From Aquabacter sediminis (GTDB taxonomy: Bacteria; Pseudomonadota; Alphaproteobacteria; Rhizobiales; Xanthobacteraceae), in contig NZ_JARBFX010000003.1 of the NCBI RefSeq assembly GCF_028863665.1, positions 310,001-374,000 of the forward strand: DNA of 64,000 nt, given 5' to 3'. Below are positions 35,238 to 43,499 of the stretch, one piece after another. Numbering within the stretch: position 1 is the stretch's first letter; each line of letters opens with the position of its first letter. The position numbers and the translations under genes were made by a program. The notes beneath the pieces were generated by a model. That model was given only the letters and a program-made list of their open reading frames with translations, was not told the origin of the DNA and searched no databases.

Positions 35238-36178
35238 AACCCTCGGAACTGAGCAGCGCCGCCCTCATGCACCAGGGCGCCGGCTTCATGGGCGTCCCCT
35301 GGGCCAGCGATGCGGCCGGCGCGAAGGCGGCCATTCTCGGTGTGCCCTTCGATTGCGGCACCCATCCCTTCCGCATCGGCTCGCGGGAAGGGCCGCGTTC
35401 CATTCGCGAGCAATCGGCCCTGGTGCGGGCCTATGAGAGCGAGCGGGCGGACTTCGACGTGCGCGAAGTCTTGGGGCTGGTGGATTGCGGTGACGTCACC
35501 CTCACGCCGGGCCGCATCGAGGAGGCCTTCGCGCGCATCGAGGAAGCCGCTTTCCGCATTGCCTCCACCGGGGCCACCGTGGTGGGCTTCGGCGGCGACG
35601 GCTCGGTTTCCGTGCCGCTGGTGCGCGCCGCCGCGCGGCTGTGGCCGGACCTGTGCGTGCTGCATGTGGACAGCCATACGGACTGCCACCCGGTGAACCC
35701 GGAGCACCCCTATGACGCCGCCAGCCAGTTCAGCCATGTGGCGCTGGAGCAGCGGGTCTCGGCCAGCGCCTCCTACCATGTGGGCGTGCGCGGCTCCACC
35801 TACCGGCCGGGCGTCGCCGACCATACGAGGAGCCTCGGCTACAACATCATCACCATGACCGACTATGTGCGGCGGGGCGAGGCGGATGTGCTCGCCGAAC
35901 TGCACGCGGTGATGGGCGGCCGGCCGGTCTATCTGTCCTGGGACATGGATTCCTTCGACCCCTCCGTGGCACCGGGCGTGTGCACGCCCACCTGGGGCGG
36001 CTTCTCGGCGCGGGAGGGGCTGCACTTGCTGCGCGGCCTGTCGGGGCTGAACATCGTGGCCGTGGACATCAATACGGTGAGCCCCGGCCACGATGTGCAG
36101 GGCATGGCGGCACATCTGGCCGCCTATCTGGCCTATGAAATCCTGCTGCTGATCCATGCCCGCGGCGTGGGGGCCTAG
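35234..36178 (+). CDS. Ureohydrolase (agmatinase/arginase) family protein with atypical metal site
   Basis: 314 residues of the arginase fold. Metal motifs DSHTD (146-150) and SWDMDSFDP (Asp237, Asp239) are present. However, the normally invariant GGDH motif reads GGDGS, with Gly123 in place of the first Mn-ligand His, and the usual E-V-x-P segment reads NTVSP (Thr281 instead of Glu). Either the enzyme uses an altered metal centre and different guanidino substrate, or it is not a hydrolase. The family splits urea (or a similar leaving group) from guanidino compounds. It is last in the transporter operon and overlaps the M20 gene by 4 bp. Confidence 0.8.
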   Translation: MKPSELSSAALMHQGAGFMGVPWASDAAGAKAAILGVPFDCGTHPFRIGSREGPRSIREQSALVRAYESERADFDVREVLGLVDCGDVTLTPGRIEEAFARIEEAAFRIASTGATVVGFGGDGSVSVPLVRAAARLWPDLCVLHVDSHTDCHPVNPEHPYDAASQFSHVALEQRVSASASYHVGVRGSTYRPGVADHTRSLGYNIITMTDYVRRGEADVLAELHAVMGGRPVYLSWDMDSFDPSVAPGVCTPTWGGFSAREGLHLLRGLSGLNIVAVDINTVSPGHDVQGMAAHLAAYLAYEILLLIHARGVGA

Positions 36179-36186
36179 AGCCGGAT

Positions 36187-36226
36187 CCCCTCACAGGGAA
36201 CCGCTTCGGCGATTGAATGTGAGGGG
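36187..36226. terminator. Hairpin between convergent ureohydrolase and amidotransferase genes
   Basis: CCCCTCACA (36187-36195) and TGTGAGGGG (36218-36226) form a perfect 9-bp stem with a 22-nt loop. A further CCCCTCAC copy occurs at about 36257, at the end of the minus-strand gene. It lies between two convergent stops and could act in both directions, though no U tract is seen. Confidence 0.45.
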
Positions 36227-36260
36227 TGACTCCGTCTCGGTCCAATAAGGTCGATCCCCC

Positions 36261-37028
36261 TCACGCCAACGGCAGAACCGAGACGGGGCCGCCGGACGGA
36301 GCGCACAGCGCCGATTGCGGCGGCACTTCGATCCAGGTGGAGCGATCATCGTCCAGTGGCTCGGAGGCGATGAGGACACCGTTCTGGGCCGCACGGTAAT
36401 AGAGCGAATTCGGCCGCGCATTCACCCCATAGCGGAAGGCGTAGAGATGCACGCCGTCCGAGAGCGCGGCGGTGAACAGGAACGGGTCCGAACCCGCCAT
36501 CGCCGCTACCGTCTCCAGAAACCGCCGCACCGCCTCCACCGGGCTCGGCTCCGCCTCATCCGCCAGCCCCTGCCCCATGAGCGCCAGGAACAGCGCCTCG
36601 GAATCGGTGGAGCCGGCCCGCGCGCCATACATCTCGTCGGGGATCATGCCTTCCACGGTGCGGCGGAGCGTCATCCAGTTGGCCAGATAGCCATTGTGCA
36701 TGAACAGCCAGCGGCCATAGGCGAAGGGGTGGCAATTGGGCCGCGTGACCGGCGTGCCGGTGGCGGCGCGCACATGGGCGAAGAACAGCCGCGAGCGCAA
36801 ATGCCGGCTGAGGGAGCGCAGATTCTCGTCCGACCAGGCAGGCCGGATCTCCCGGTAGACCCCCGGTTCCGGCAAGTCGTCATACCAGCCGAGGCCGAAG
36901 CCGTCGCCATTCATGGCCATGGTGGATTCCAGCGCCTTCTGGCTCTGCACCACCAAGGAATGGGACGAGCGCGTCACATAGCGATCAAGTGCAATGGGTT
37001 CGCCCGAATAGGCCATCCACCGGCACAT
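36261..37028 (-). CDS. Class II glutamine amidotransferase (YafJ/EgtC-like)
   Basis: 255 residues beginning Met-Cys, so Cys2 becomes the N-terminal nucleophile of an Ntn-hydrolase. Typical motifs are NGDGFGLGWYD, FAHVRAATGT, NCHPFAYGRWLFMHNGYL and STDSEALFLAL. Such proteins act as gamma-glutamyl hydrolases (EgtC) or glutaminases of unknown partner. AGGAGG lies five bases before the ATG. It begins 40 bases after the end of the asparagine-synthetase-like gene on the same strand, so the two are likely cotranscribed. No other ergothioneine gene is in the window, so EgtC itself is not supported. Confidence 0.8.
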   Translation of the reverse strand: MCRWMAYSGEPIALDRYVTRSSHSLVVQSQKALESTMAMNGDGFGLGWYDDLPEPGVYREIRPAWSDENLRSLSRHLRSRLFFAHVRAATGTPVTRPNCHPFAYGRWLFMHNGYLANWMTLRRTVEGMIPDEMYGARAGSTDSEALFLALMGQGLADEAEPSPVEAVRRFLETVAAMAGSDPFLFTAALSDGVHLYAFRYGVNARPNSLYYRAAQNGVLIASEPLDDDRSTWIEVPPQSALCAPSGGPVSVLPLA

Positions 37029-37068
37029 GCATCCTCCTCCTTTGCAACGGGTCTTTGCCGGCGCCGCG

Positions 37069-38838
37069 TCACGCCGCGTGGGTCTGGAGCCAGTGCTCCA
37101 GCACGGTCACCTGCCAGAGCTTGGAATGGCCCTTGGCCGTGAGGTTGCCCTCGGGATCGGCCAGCAGGCGGTCCACATAATCGCGCCGGAAGATCCCGCG
37201 CGTGCGGGCGGCCTCCTGGTTCAGCACGTCGCGGGCGAAGTCGAGATAGGGACCGCGAATGTATTTGAGCGCGGGCACGGGGAAATAGCCCTTGGGCCGG
37301 TCCACCACCTCCGCCGGCAGGATGCGCCGCGCGGCCTCCTTCAGGATATGCTTGCCGCCGGACTGCACCTTCAGTTCGGAAGGAATGCGGGCGGCCAGTT
37401 CCACCATTTCGTGGTCGAGGAAGGGCACGCGGGTTTCCAGGCCAAAGGCCATGGTCATGTTGTCCACCCGCTTCACCGGATCATCAACGAGCATGATCTC
37501 GGTGTCGATCTGCAGCGTCTTGTTGATGGGCGAGGTCTCGCCGCAGCGGGCGAAAAACGTCTCCACGAACGTGCGGCTATGGTCGGCGCCCATGAGGTCC
37601 GGGGACAGCGCCTGCGCCATCTCCCCATGGTCGCGGTCGAAATAGAGGGCGGCATAATCGGCCACCGGATCGGCGGAGGTGAGCATCTTCTCGTGCCAGT
37701 GATAGCCCGCGAAGGTCTCGTCCGCCCCCTGCCCGCTCTGCACCACCTTCACATGCTGCGCCACCTCCTGCGCCAGGAGATAGAAGCCGACGCAATCATG
37801 GCTCATCATAGGCTCGGACATGGCCCCGATGACGTCGGGCAGCGCCTGCAACACCCGCTCCTGCGGGATGACGATGCGGTGATGGTCGGTGCCATAGGTT
37901 TGGGCGATGAGGTCGGAATATTCGAACTCGTCACCCTTGAGGCCGTTCACGCTCTCAAAGCCCACGGAGAAGGTGCGGATATCGGAATGACCGAGCCGCG
38001 CCAGCAGCGCGACCAGCAGCGAACTGTCCACCCCGCCCGGGAGGAGCACGCCGATGGGCACGTCGGAGACCGCGCGCCGCTCCACCGCCGTCTGGAGGGC
38101 CTGGGTGAGCGTCTCCCGCCACTCTTCCTCGCCCATCTCGGCGGCATCGAAGCCCTCGCCCATGCGCACCGACCAATAGACGTGCTCATGGCGCCGGCCA
38201 TCGGGCTCCAGTGTCAGGACGGTGGCGGGCGGCAGCTTGCGCACGCCGCGAAAGAGCGTGTTGGGCGCCGGCACCACGCTGTGGAAGCTCATATAATGAT
38301 GGAGGCCCACCGGATCGATGGCGGTGTCCACCCCGCCCCCCGCCAGCAGCGCCGGCAAGGTGGAGGCAAAGCGCAGGGACGGTCCCACCTGCGCCAGATA
38401 GAGCGGCTTGATGCCCAGCCGATCGCGGGCCAGCACCACGCGGCCCGTCCACATTTCCCAGATGGCGAAGGCGAACATGCCCTGAAGGCGCTTCACCGCG
38501 TCCGCGCCCCAGGCGTGATAGGCCTTCAGGATCACCTCGGTGTCGCCCTGCGAGAAGAAGCGATAGCCCTTGGCGGTCAATTCCTGGCGCAGGTCGCGGA
38601 AATTATAGATGCAGCCATTGAAGGCGATGGCGAGGCCGAGCTGCGCATCCACCATGGGCTGCTGCGAGGTGGCCTTCAGGTCGAGAATACTCAGCCTGCG
38701 ATGGGCGAGCCCGATCCCGCCTTGCGCGAACACGCCGAACCCGTCCGGGCCGCGGGGCGTGAGGGGGTCCGCCATCTCTGCGAGCACGTTCACGCGCACG
38801 GATCCGTCCCGGTTCACCTCACCGCAAATGCCACACAC
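37069..38838 (-). CDS. N-acetylglutaminylglutamine (NAGGN) amidotransferase-like, asparagine-synthetase family
   Basis: 589 residues. The N-terminal class II glutaminase domain begins (M)CGICGEVNRDG; the start is the GTG at 38838 because this exposes the catalytic Cys2 and has AAGGAG six bases upstream. RGPDGFGVF and FNGCIYNFRDLR are glutaminase motifs. The synthetase domain has the PP-loop LLPGGVDSSLLVALLARLG. Overall sequence and length fit the NAGGN amidotransferase that makes the osmoprotectant dipeptide amide. The usual partners (GNAT/ATP-grasp synthetase, M42-like peptidase) are not next to it. A general AsnB role is the alternative. Confidence 0.75.
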   Translation of the reverse strand: MCGICGEVNRDGSVRVNVLAEMADPLTPRGPDGFGVFAQGGIGLAHRRLSILDLKATSQQPMVDAQLGLAIAFNGCIYNFRDLRQELTAKGYRFFSQGDTEVILKAYHAWGADAVKRLQGMFAFAIWEMWTGRVVLARDRLGIKPLYLAQVGPSLRFASTLPALLAGGGVDTAIDPVGLHHYMSFHSVVPAPNTLFRGVRKLPPATVLTLEPDGRRHEHVYWSVRMGEGFDAAEMGEEEWRETLTQALQTAVERRAVSDVPIGVLLPGGVDSSLLVALLARLGHSDIRTFSVGFESVNGLKGDEFEYSDLIAQTYGTDHHRIVIPQERVLQALPDVIGAMSEPMMSHDCVGFYLLAQEVAQHVKVVQSGQGADETFAGYHWHEKMLTSADPVADYAALYFDRDHGEMAQALSPDLMGADHSRTFVETFFARCGETSPINKTLQIDTEIMLVDDPVKRVDNMTMAFGLETRVPFLDHEMVELAARIPSELKVQSGGKHILKEAARRILPAEVVDRPKGYFPVPALKYIRGPYLDFARDVLNQEAARTRGIFRRDYVDRLLADPEGNLTAKGHSKLWQVTVLEHWLQTHAA

Positions 38839-38919
38839 ATCCTGCTCCTTGCTGTCGGCCCCCACGCCCGCCCCTGGTGGTTCGCCCGCCGCTCTCCTTC
38901 TTGTCCGCGCCTTTGGGGA

Positions 38920-39210
38920 TCAACGGTTTGAATGATCCCGGGAGGGGTCGTAGCAGGTGTAGCCCACGAAGCACTGGGCCACGTCCTGGGTGCGGATCCA
39001 TTCGGGCTTGGTATCTTCGGGGGCGACACAAAAACCCCGATCGCGCACGTAACGATCGAAGGTGGAGGGACTGGTTCGGATGAGGGCGGCGCCGCGGGCA
39101 TTCACCCAGCCCCGCGCCTGCGCGCAACTCAATTGAAGGGCGTGGACTTCCTGCGCGCCCGCCGGCACGGCGACCGCCATCAGGACCGCTGCGAGGATCG
39201 CTGTTTTCAA
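38920..39210 (-). CDS. Small secreted hypothetical protein with four Cys
   Basis: 96 residues. TTG start at 39210 is supported by AGGAGG five bases upstream and opens a signal peptide, (M)KTAILAAVLMAVAVPAGA, cleaved before QEV. The mature part has SCAQARGWVNARGAALIRTS, then DRYVRDRGFC, DVAQC and GYTC: four Cys, probably two disulfides. Similar short secreted proteins are frequent in Rhizobiales and have no known function. Confidence 0.65.
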   Translation of the reverse strand: MKTAILAAVLMAVAVPAGAQEVHALQLSCAQARGWVNARGAALIRTSPSTFDRYVRDRGFCVAPEDTKPEWIRTQDVAQCFVGYTCYDPSRDHSNR

Positions 39211-39279
39211 AGGCTCCTCCTGCCGATCACGCCGAATGATAACCGCGATCGTCAAGACCGCGCTCCTTCCACAAACGCC

Positions 39280-40779
39280 TCACGGCGGGGAGCGTTCCCT
39301 TTCGCCGGTGCCCTGCGGACCTTGAGCGGGTGCTGCCAAGCCTTCCCCGCTCGCCGGCGCGAGGTGAGGCGCCCCCGGGGGCGGCGGCCCGGCGCGGGTG
39401 GAAAAATCATTATCCGTCAGAGATTTGGGTCGGCCGTCCGGCGTCAGCGCCGAAGGCATCTGCGGGTCGTGTCGGGCGCCGGGGCGTTCGCGGGCGACGA
39501 TGAGGCGGGCGTCGCGCTGGAAGGTCACATAGTTCCACATCCAGGCGAAGGCGACCGCGATGCGGTGGCGCGCGCCCACCAGAAAATAGATGTGCACCAC
39601 GCTCCAGAACAGCCAGCCGGCGAAGCCGGTCAGCTCGGTACGCCCCAGCTTCACCACGGCGGACTTGCGGCCGATGGTGGCCAGATCCCCCTGGTGCCGA
39701 TAGTCAAACGGGCCCGGCGCCGCCGCGCCCGCCACCCGCGCGCGGATGACCCGCGCCACATAGGCACCCATCTGCTTGGCGGCCGGGGCGATACCCGGCA
39801 CAGGTTGATCGCCAACTTTGACCGAAGCCGTATCGCCGATGACGAAGACCTCGCCTTGGCCGGGCACGGTGAGATCGGGCGCCACCTTCACGCGCCCGGC
39901 TTTGTCCCCCTCCAGGCCCAGCCACTGGGCCGCGGGCGAGGCCTTCACGCCGGCCGCCCACAAGAGGGTGCCGCCGGGAATACACACCTCGCCCAGTTCC
40001 ACGCCGGCGGCATCGCAGGCGGTGACGGCGGCGCCGGTGCGCACCTCCACCCCCATGCGCTGGAGCGTGGCGAGAGCGTAATCGGACAGGTGCTCCGGCA
40101 AGGTGGGCAGAAGGCGCGGCCCCGCCTCCACCAGGATGATGCGCGCCTGTCGCGGATCGATACGCCGGAAGTCCAGCGGCATGGCCAGGCGCGCCAGTTC
40201 GTGCAGGGCGCCCGCCAGTTCCACGCCGGTCGGGCCGCCGCCCACCACGATGAAGGTCATGAGGCGCTGCCGCTCGGCATCGTCATGGGTCAGCTCGGCC
40301 CGCTCGAAGGCTTCCAGGATGCGGCGCCGGATGTCGGTGGCATCGTCGATGCGCTTCAGGCCGGGCGCCACTTCCGCCCATTCGGGATGGCCGAAATAGG
40401 AATGGGTCGAGCCGGTGGCGAGCACCAGATAGTCGTAGGCGACCTGCTCCCCATCGGCGACCACCACGCGGCCTGCAGTGTCCACGCCCGTCACCTCCGC
40501 CATCAGGACGGTGACATTGGCCTGCCCGCGCAGGATGCGCCGCACCGGCCAGGCCACGTCCGCCGGGTTGAGCGCTGCGGTCGCCACCTGGTAGAGGAGC
40601 GGCTGGAAGCAATGGTGGTTCTCCCGGTCGATGAGCACCACGTCCACGTCGGCGCCCGCAAGGCCCTTGGCCACTTCCAGCCCGCCAAACCCGCCGCCCA
40701 CCACCACCACCCGGGGACGTTTCCTTTCCGCCCCCGCACGGACCGGGGGGGCCGGCGCGCGCCGGATGTGCTCGTCCAT
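39280..40779 (-). CDS. Type II NADH dehydrogenase (NDH-2-like FAD oxidoreductase)
   Basis: 499 residues. First dinucleotide fold VVVVGGGFGGLEVAKGLAG (about residues 24-42) for FAD; second FIVVGGGPTGVELAGALHEL for NADH. Also FQPLLYQVATAAL and the C-terminal FAD motif VFVIGDTASV. A hydrophobic stretch near the end (GFAGWLFWSVVHIYFLVGA) is the membrane-binding part. It passes electrons from NADH to quinone without proton pumping. The ATG at 40779 has GGGAG six bases upstream; the frame stays open to 41733 but that region is antisense to the GlpR gene. The C-terminal Pro-rich tail is unusual in length. Confidence 0.88.
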   Translation of the reverse strand: MDEHIRRAPAPPVRAGAERKRPRVVVVGGGFGGLEVAKGLAGADVDVVLIDRENHHCFQPLLYQVATAALNPADVAWPVRRILRGQANVTVLMAEVTGVDTAGRVVVADGEQVAYDYLVLATGSTHSYFGHPEWAEVAPGLKRIDDATDIRRRILEAFERAELTHDDAERQRLMTFIVVGGGPTGVELAGALHELARLAMPLDFRRIDPRQARIILVEAGPRLLPTLPEHLSDYALATLQRMGVEVRTGAAVTACDAAGVELGEVCIPGGTLLWAAGVKASPAAQWLGLEGDKAGRVKVAPDLTVPGQGEVFVIGDTASVKVGDQPVPGIAPAAKQMGAYVARVIRARVAGAAAPGPFDYRHQGDLATIGRKSAVVKLGRTELTGFAGWLFWSVVHIYFLVGARHRIAVAFAWMWNYVTFQRDARLIVARERPGARHDPQMPSALTPDGRPKSLTDNDFSTRAGPPPPGAPHLAPASGEGLAAPAQGPQGTGERERSPP

Positions 40780-40956
40780 GGCCAACTCCCTGGCTGCCGC
40801 CTTGCCGATGATCCCCGCTCGTGTCCCCGAAGTCGAACCGCCGGAGTGCGGGCTTGTTCCTGGGGCGCGCACCTGTCGCAGGTGGATGGCCCATTGATCT
40901 GCGCTCCAAGCCCGGACATCGTACCGGCGAACCTCGCCTGCCAGGACGGGACCCGC

Positions 40957-41754
40957 GTGCACGCGCTGAATGATCGCCAGACTGCCATCCTCTCGCTGGC
41001 CCGCGCCAGCGGCCATGTGGAGGTGGAGGACCTTGCCTCGCGCTTCGGCGTGACGCCGCAGACCATCCGGCGCGACCTGAACGCCCTGTGCGACGGCAGC
41101 CTTCTGGCGCGCACCCATGGCGGGGCGGTGGTGTCCTCGGCGGTGGAGAACCTGTCCTATGAGGCGCGCCGCCAGATTGCGGCCCCCGCGAAGCGGGCCA
41201 TCGGGGAAGCCGCCGCCCGGCTCATTCCAGACAATTCCTCCCTGTTCATCACCATCGGCACCACCACGGAAGAGGTGGCGCGCGCGATCACCGGCCACCG
41301 GGACCTCCTGGTGATCACCAACAACATCAATGTGGCGCTCCGGCTCTATCCCTTCCCCGACATGCGCGTGATGGTGGCGGGCGGGCAAGTGCGCCATTCC
41401 GATGGCGCGGTGGTGGGGCCGGCGGCCATCGACATGATCCGCCAGTTCAAGGTGGACACGGCCATCATCGGCGCCTCGGCCATCGACGAGGACGGCTCGC
41501 TCCTGGACTTCGACCCGCTGGAGGTGACGGTGGCCCGCGCCATCATGGAGAATGCCCGGCGCGTGATCCTGGTGTGCGACAGGAGCAAGGTGGGCCGCGT
41601 GGCGCCGGTACGCCTCGGCCATCTCTCCCAGGTGGCGGCCTTCGTGACCGACCACCTCCCCTCCCCCCGCCTGCGCGCGCTTTGTGCCGCCCACAATGTC
41701 CAGCTGGTGGAGACGACGCCCGAAAACGAACATCCGTTACGCTTTCAATTATAA
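40957..41754 (+). CDS. glpR: DeoR-family transcriptional repressor, GlpR-like
   Basis: 265 residues. The DeoR HTH includes LNDRQTAILSLARASGHVEV and RFGVTPQTIRRDLNALCDGS (residues 3-55). The C-terminal sugar-phosphate-binding domain has the conserved SLFITIGTTTEEVARAI and IIGASAIDEDG. GTG start with AGGACGGG upstream; the long open frame to the left is antisense to NDH-2. It stands just before glpD, and GlpR-type operators lie between them, so glycerol-3-phosphate is the likely inducer (established for GlpR). Confidence 0.88.
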   Translation: MHALNDRQTAILSLARASGHVEVEDLASRFGVTPQTIRRDLNALCDGSLLARTHGGAVVSSAVENLSYEARRQIAAPAKRAIGEAAARLIPDNSSLFITIGTTTEEVARAITGHRDLLVITNNINVALRLYPFPDMRVMVAGGQVRHSDGAVVGPAAIDMIRQFKVDTAIIGASAIDEDGSLLDFDPLEVTVARAIMENARRVILVCDRSKVGRVAPVRLGHLSQVAAFVTDHLPSPRLRALCAAHNVQLVETTPENEHPLRFQL

Positions 41755-41772
41755 GCGTTTTTCCCTCATGTG

Positions 41773-41810
41773 ATGTTCGATATTTTCGATTGCGAACATC
41801 TCGATGTTCG
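41773..41810. promoter_or_regulatory. GlpR operator cluster upstream of glpD
   Basis: TATTTTCGATTGCGAACATC (41781-41800) matches the E. coli GlpR consensus (WATKYTCGWWAWCGAACATW) at 17 of 20 positions. Extra ATGTTCG half-sites flank it at 41773-41779 and 41804-41810, and another CGAACAT lies at 41727-41733 in the end of glpR. GATGTTCG and CGAACATC also form an 8-bp inverted repeat. This AT-rich stretch is the glpD promoter region. Confidence 0.75.
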
Positions 41811-41903
41811 CTTTAGCCTGGACGCCAGCGCTTCACTTGAGGCCCGCGCCGCCGCGCCGGAGCGGCCGACGGTGCGCCGAGCGCCAAGGAGAGGTCGGTC
41901 CAG

Positions 41904-43460
41904 ATGGAACGGGTGCGCGCCTCCACGCAGGGGCGGACGAAAGGTGCCGGCGACGGCACGTTCGACATCGCCATCATCGGCGGCGGCGTGAATGGATGCG
42001 GCATCGCGCGCGATGCGGCCGGGCGGGGCTATTCGGTCTATCTGTGCGAGCAGGGCGACCTAGCCAGCGCCACCTCCTCGGCCTCCACAAAGCTGCTTCA
42101 TGGCGGCTTGCGCTATCTGGAATATTACGAGTTCAAGCTGGTGCGCGAGGCGCTCACCGAGCGCGAGGTGGTGTGGGGCATCGCGCCCCATATCGTCCAT
42201 CCGCTGCGCTTCGTGCTGCCTTATGGGCGAGGCATGCGGCCCTGGTGGATGCTGCGTCTCGGCCTCTTCCTCTATGACCATATGGGCGGGCGCAAGCTGC
42301 TGCCCAAGGCGCGCGCGCTGGATCTCGGCCACGATGCGGCCGGCGCCCCGCTGAAAGGCGAGCTGCGCACGCGCGGCTTTGAGTATTCCGACTGCTGGGT
42401 GGATGACGCGCGCCTCGTGGTGCTGAATGCCGCCGATGCCCGCGCCAAGGGCGCCGTGATCGAGACGCGCACCCGCGCGGTGGCCCTCGACCGCGCGCCC
42501 GATGCCTGGACGCTCACGGTTGAGGACCAGGCAACAGGCGCCCGCAAGGCGGTGCGCGCCCGTGTCCTCGTCAATGCCGCCGGCCCCTGGGCCGACCGCC
42601 AGATCGGCGCCGCCCGCCCGCCCTTGAAGGGCAAGCTGCGGCTGGTGCAGGGCTCGCACATCGTGGTGCCCCGCCTGTTCGACCATGACCGCTGCTACAT
42701 CTTCCAGAATCCCGACGGGCGGATCGTCTTCGCCATTCCCTATGAAGGCGATTTCACCCTCATCGGCACCACCGACCTGGACTATGAGGGCGATCCGGCC
42801 AAGCCCGCCATCACCTCCGAGGAAACCGCCTATCTGTGCTCCGCCGCCAGCGAATATTTCGCCCGTCCGGTGACGCCCGCCGATGTGGTGTGGACCTATT
42901 CGGGCGTGCGCGCCCTCTATGATGACGGCGCGAGCGCGGCGCAGGCGGCCACGCGCGACTATGTGCTGGAGCTGAACGAAGAGGCCGCGCCGCTCCTGTC
43001 GGTGCTGGGCGGCAAGATCACCACCTATCGCCACCTGGCCCTCGATGCCCTGGATAAGCTGAGGACGCATCTGGGCCCGGCTGCCGCCCGCAGCGGGGAC
43101 TGGACCGGCACGAAGCCGCTGCCAGGCGGCGACTTCCCGCCGGGCGACACGCCCCGGCTCGCGCAGGCGCTGCAGGAGGGCCACCCCTGGCTCACTCCCG
43201 CGGACGCCGCCCGGCTGGCGCGGACCTATGGCACGAAGGCGTTCGAATTCCTGGCGGCAGCCAATGCCGACCCTGGCGCCCGGCGGCCCTTCGGCGCGGG
43301 CCTCACCCCGGCCGAAGTGCGCCACCTGATGCGGGAGGAATTTGCCCGCACGGTGGAGGATGTGATCTGGCGGCGGACCAAGCTCGGCCTGCGGCTGGCG
43401 CCGGAAGAGGTGGCGTCGCTTCGTGCCTTCATGGCACAGGAGCAGACCGCCGCGGCCTGA
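41904..43460 (+). CDS. glpD: Aerobic glycerol-3-phosphate dehydrogenase
   Basis: 518 residues. The FAD-binding motif DIAIIGGGVNGCGIARDAAG (about residues 21-40) and the GlpD hallmarks SSASTKLLHGGLRYLE and PYEGDFTLIGTTDLDYEG are present, with the C-terminal helical domain (AEVRHLMREEFARTVEDVIW). The membrane-peripheral enzyme oxidises sn-glycerol-3-phosphate to dihydroxyacetone phosphate and reduces quinone. AAGGAGAGG lies upstream of the ATG. It lies between glpR and glpK on the same strand, downstream of the operator cluster. Confidence 0.95.
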   Translation: MERVRASTQGRTKGAGDGTFDIAIIGGGVNGCGIARDAAGRGYSVYLCEQGDLASATSSASTKLLHGGLRYLEYYEFKLVREALTEREVVWGIAPHIVHPLRFVLPYGRGMRPWWMLRLGLFLYDHMGGRKLLPKARALDLGHDAAGAPLKGELRTRGFEYSDCWVDDARLVVLNAADARAKGAVIETRTRAVALDRAPDAWTLTVEDQATGARKAVRARVLVNAAGPWADRQIGAARPPLKGKLRLVQGSHIVVPRLFDHDRCYIFQNPDGRIVFAIPYEGDFTLIGTTDLDYEGDPAKPAITSEETAYLCSAASEYFARPVTPADVVWTYSGVRALYDDGASAAQAATRDYVLELNEEAAPLLSVLGGKITTYRHLALDALDKLRTHLGPAAARSGDWTGTKPLPGGDFPPGDTPRLAQALQEGHPWLTPADAARLARTYGTKAFEFLAAANADPGARRPFGAGLTPAEVRHLMREEFARTVEDVIWRRTKLGLRLAPEEVASLRAFMAQEQTAAA

Positions 43461-43499
43461 CCGGCGCGACACACAAGAACGAAAAACGGGAGGACGATC

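Noticed and set aside
36261-37028. EgtC of ergothioneine biosynthesis
   Set aside because: No egtA, egtB, egtD or egtE gene is present near it, so only the general class II amidotransferase call is supported.
38932-40956. Upstream extension of the GlpR reading frame by 675 codons on the plus strand
   Set aside because: The extension is antisense to NDH-2 and the small secreted gene, and GlpR-like sequence begins only at the GTG at 40957.
40780-41733. N-terminal extension of the NDH-2 frame
   Set aside because: It is antisense to glpR and low-complexity; the NDH-2 start at 40779 has a good SD and the family N-terminus.
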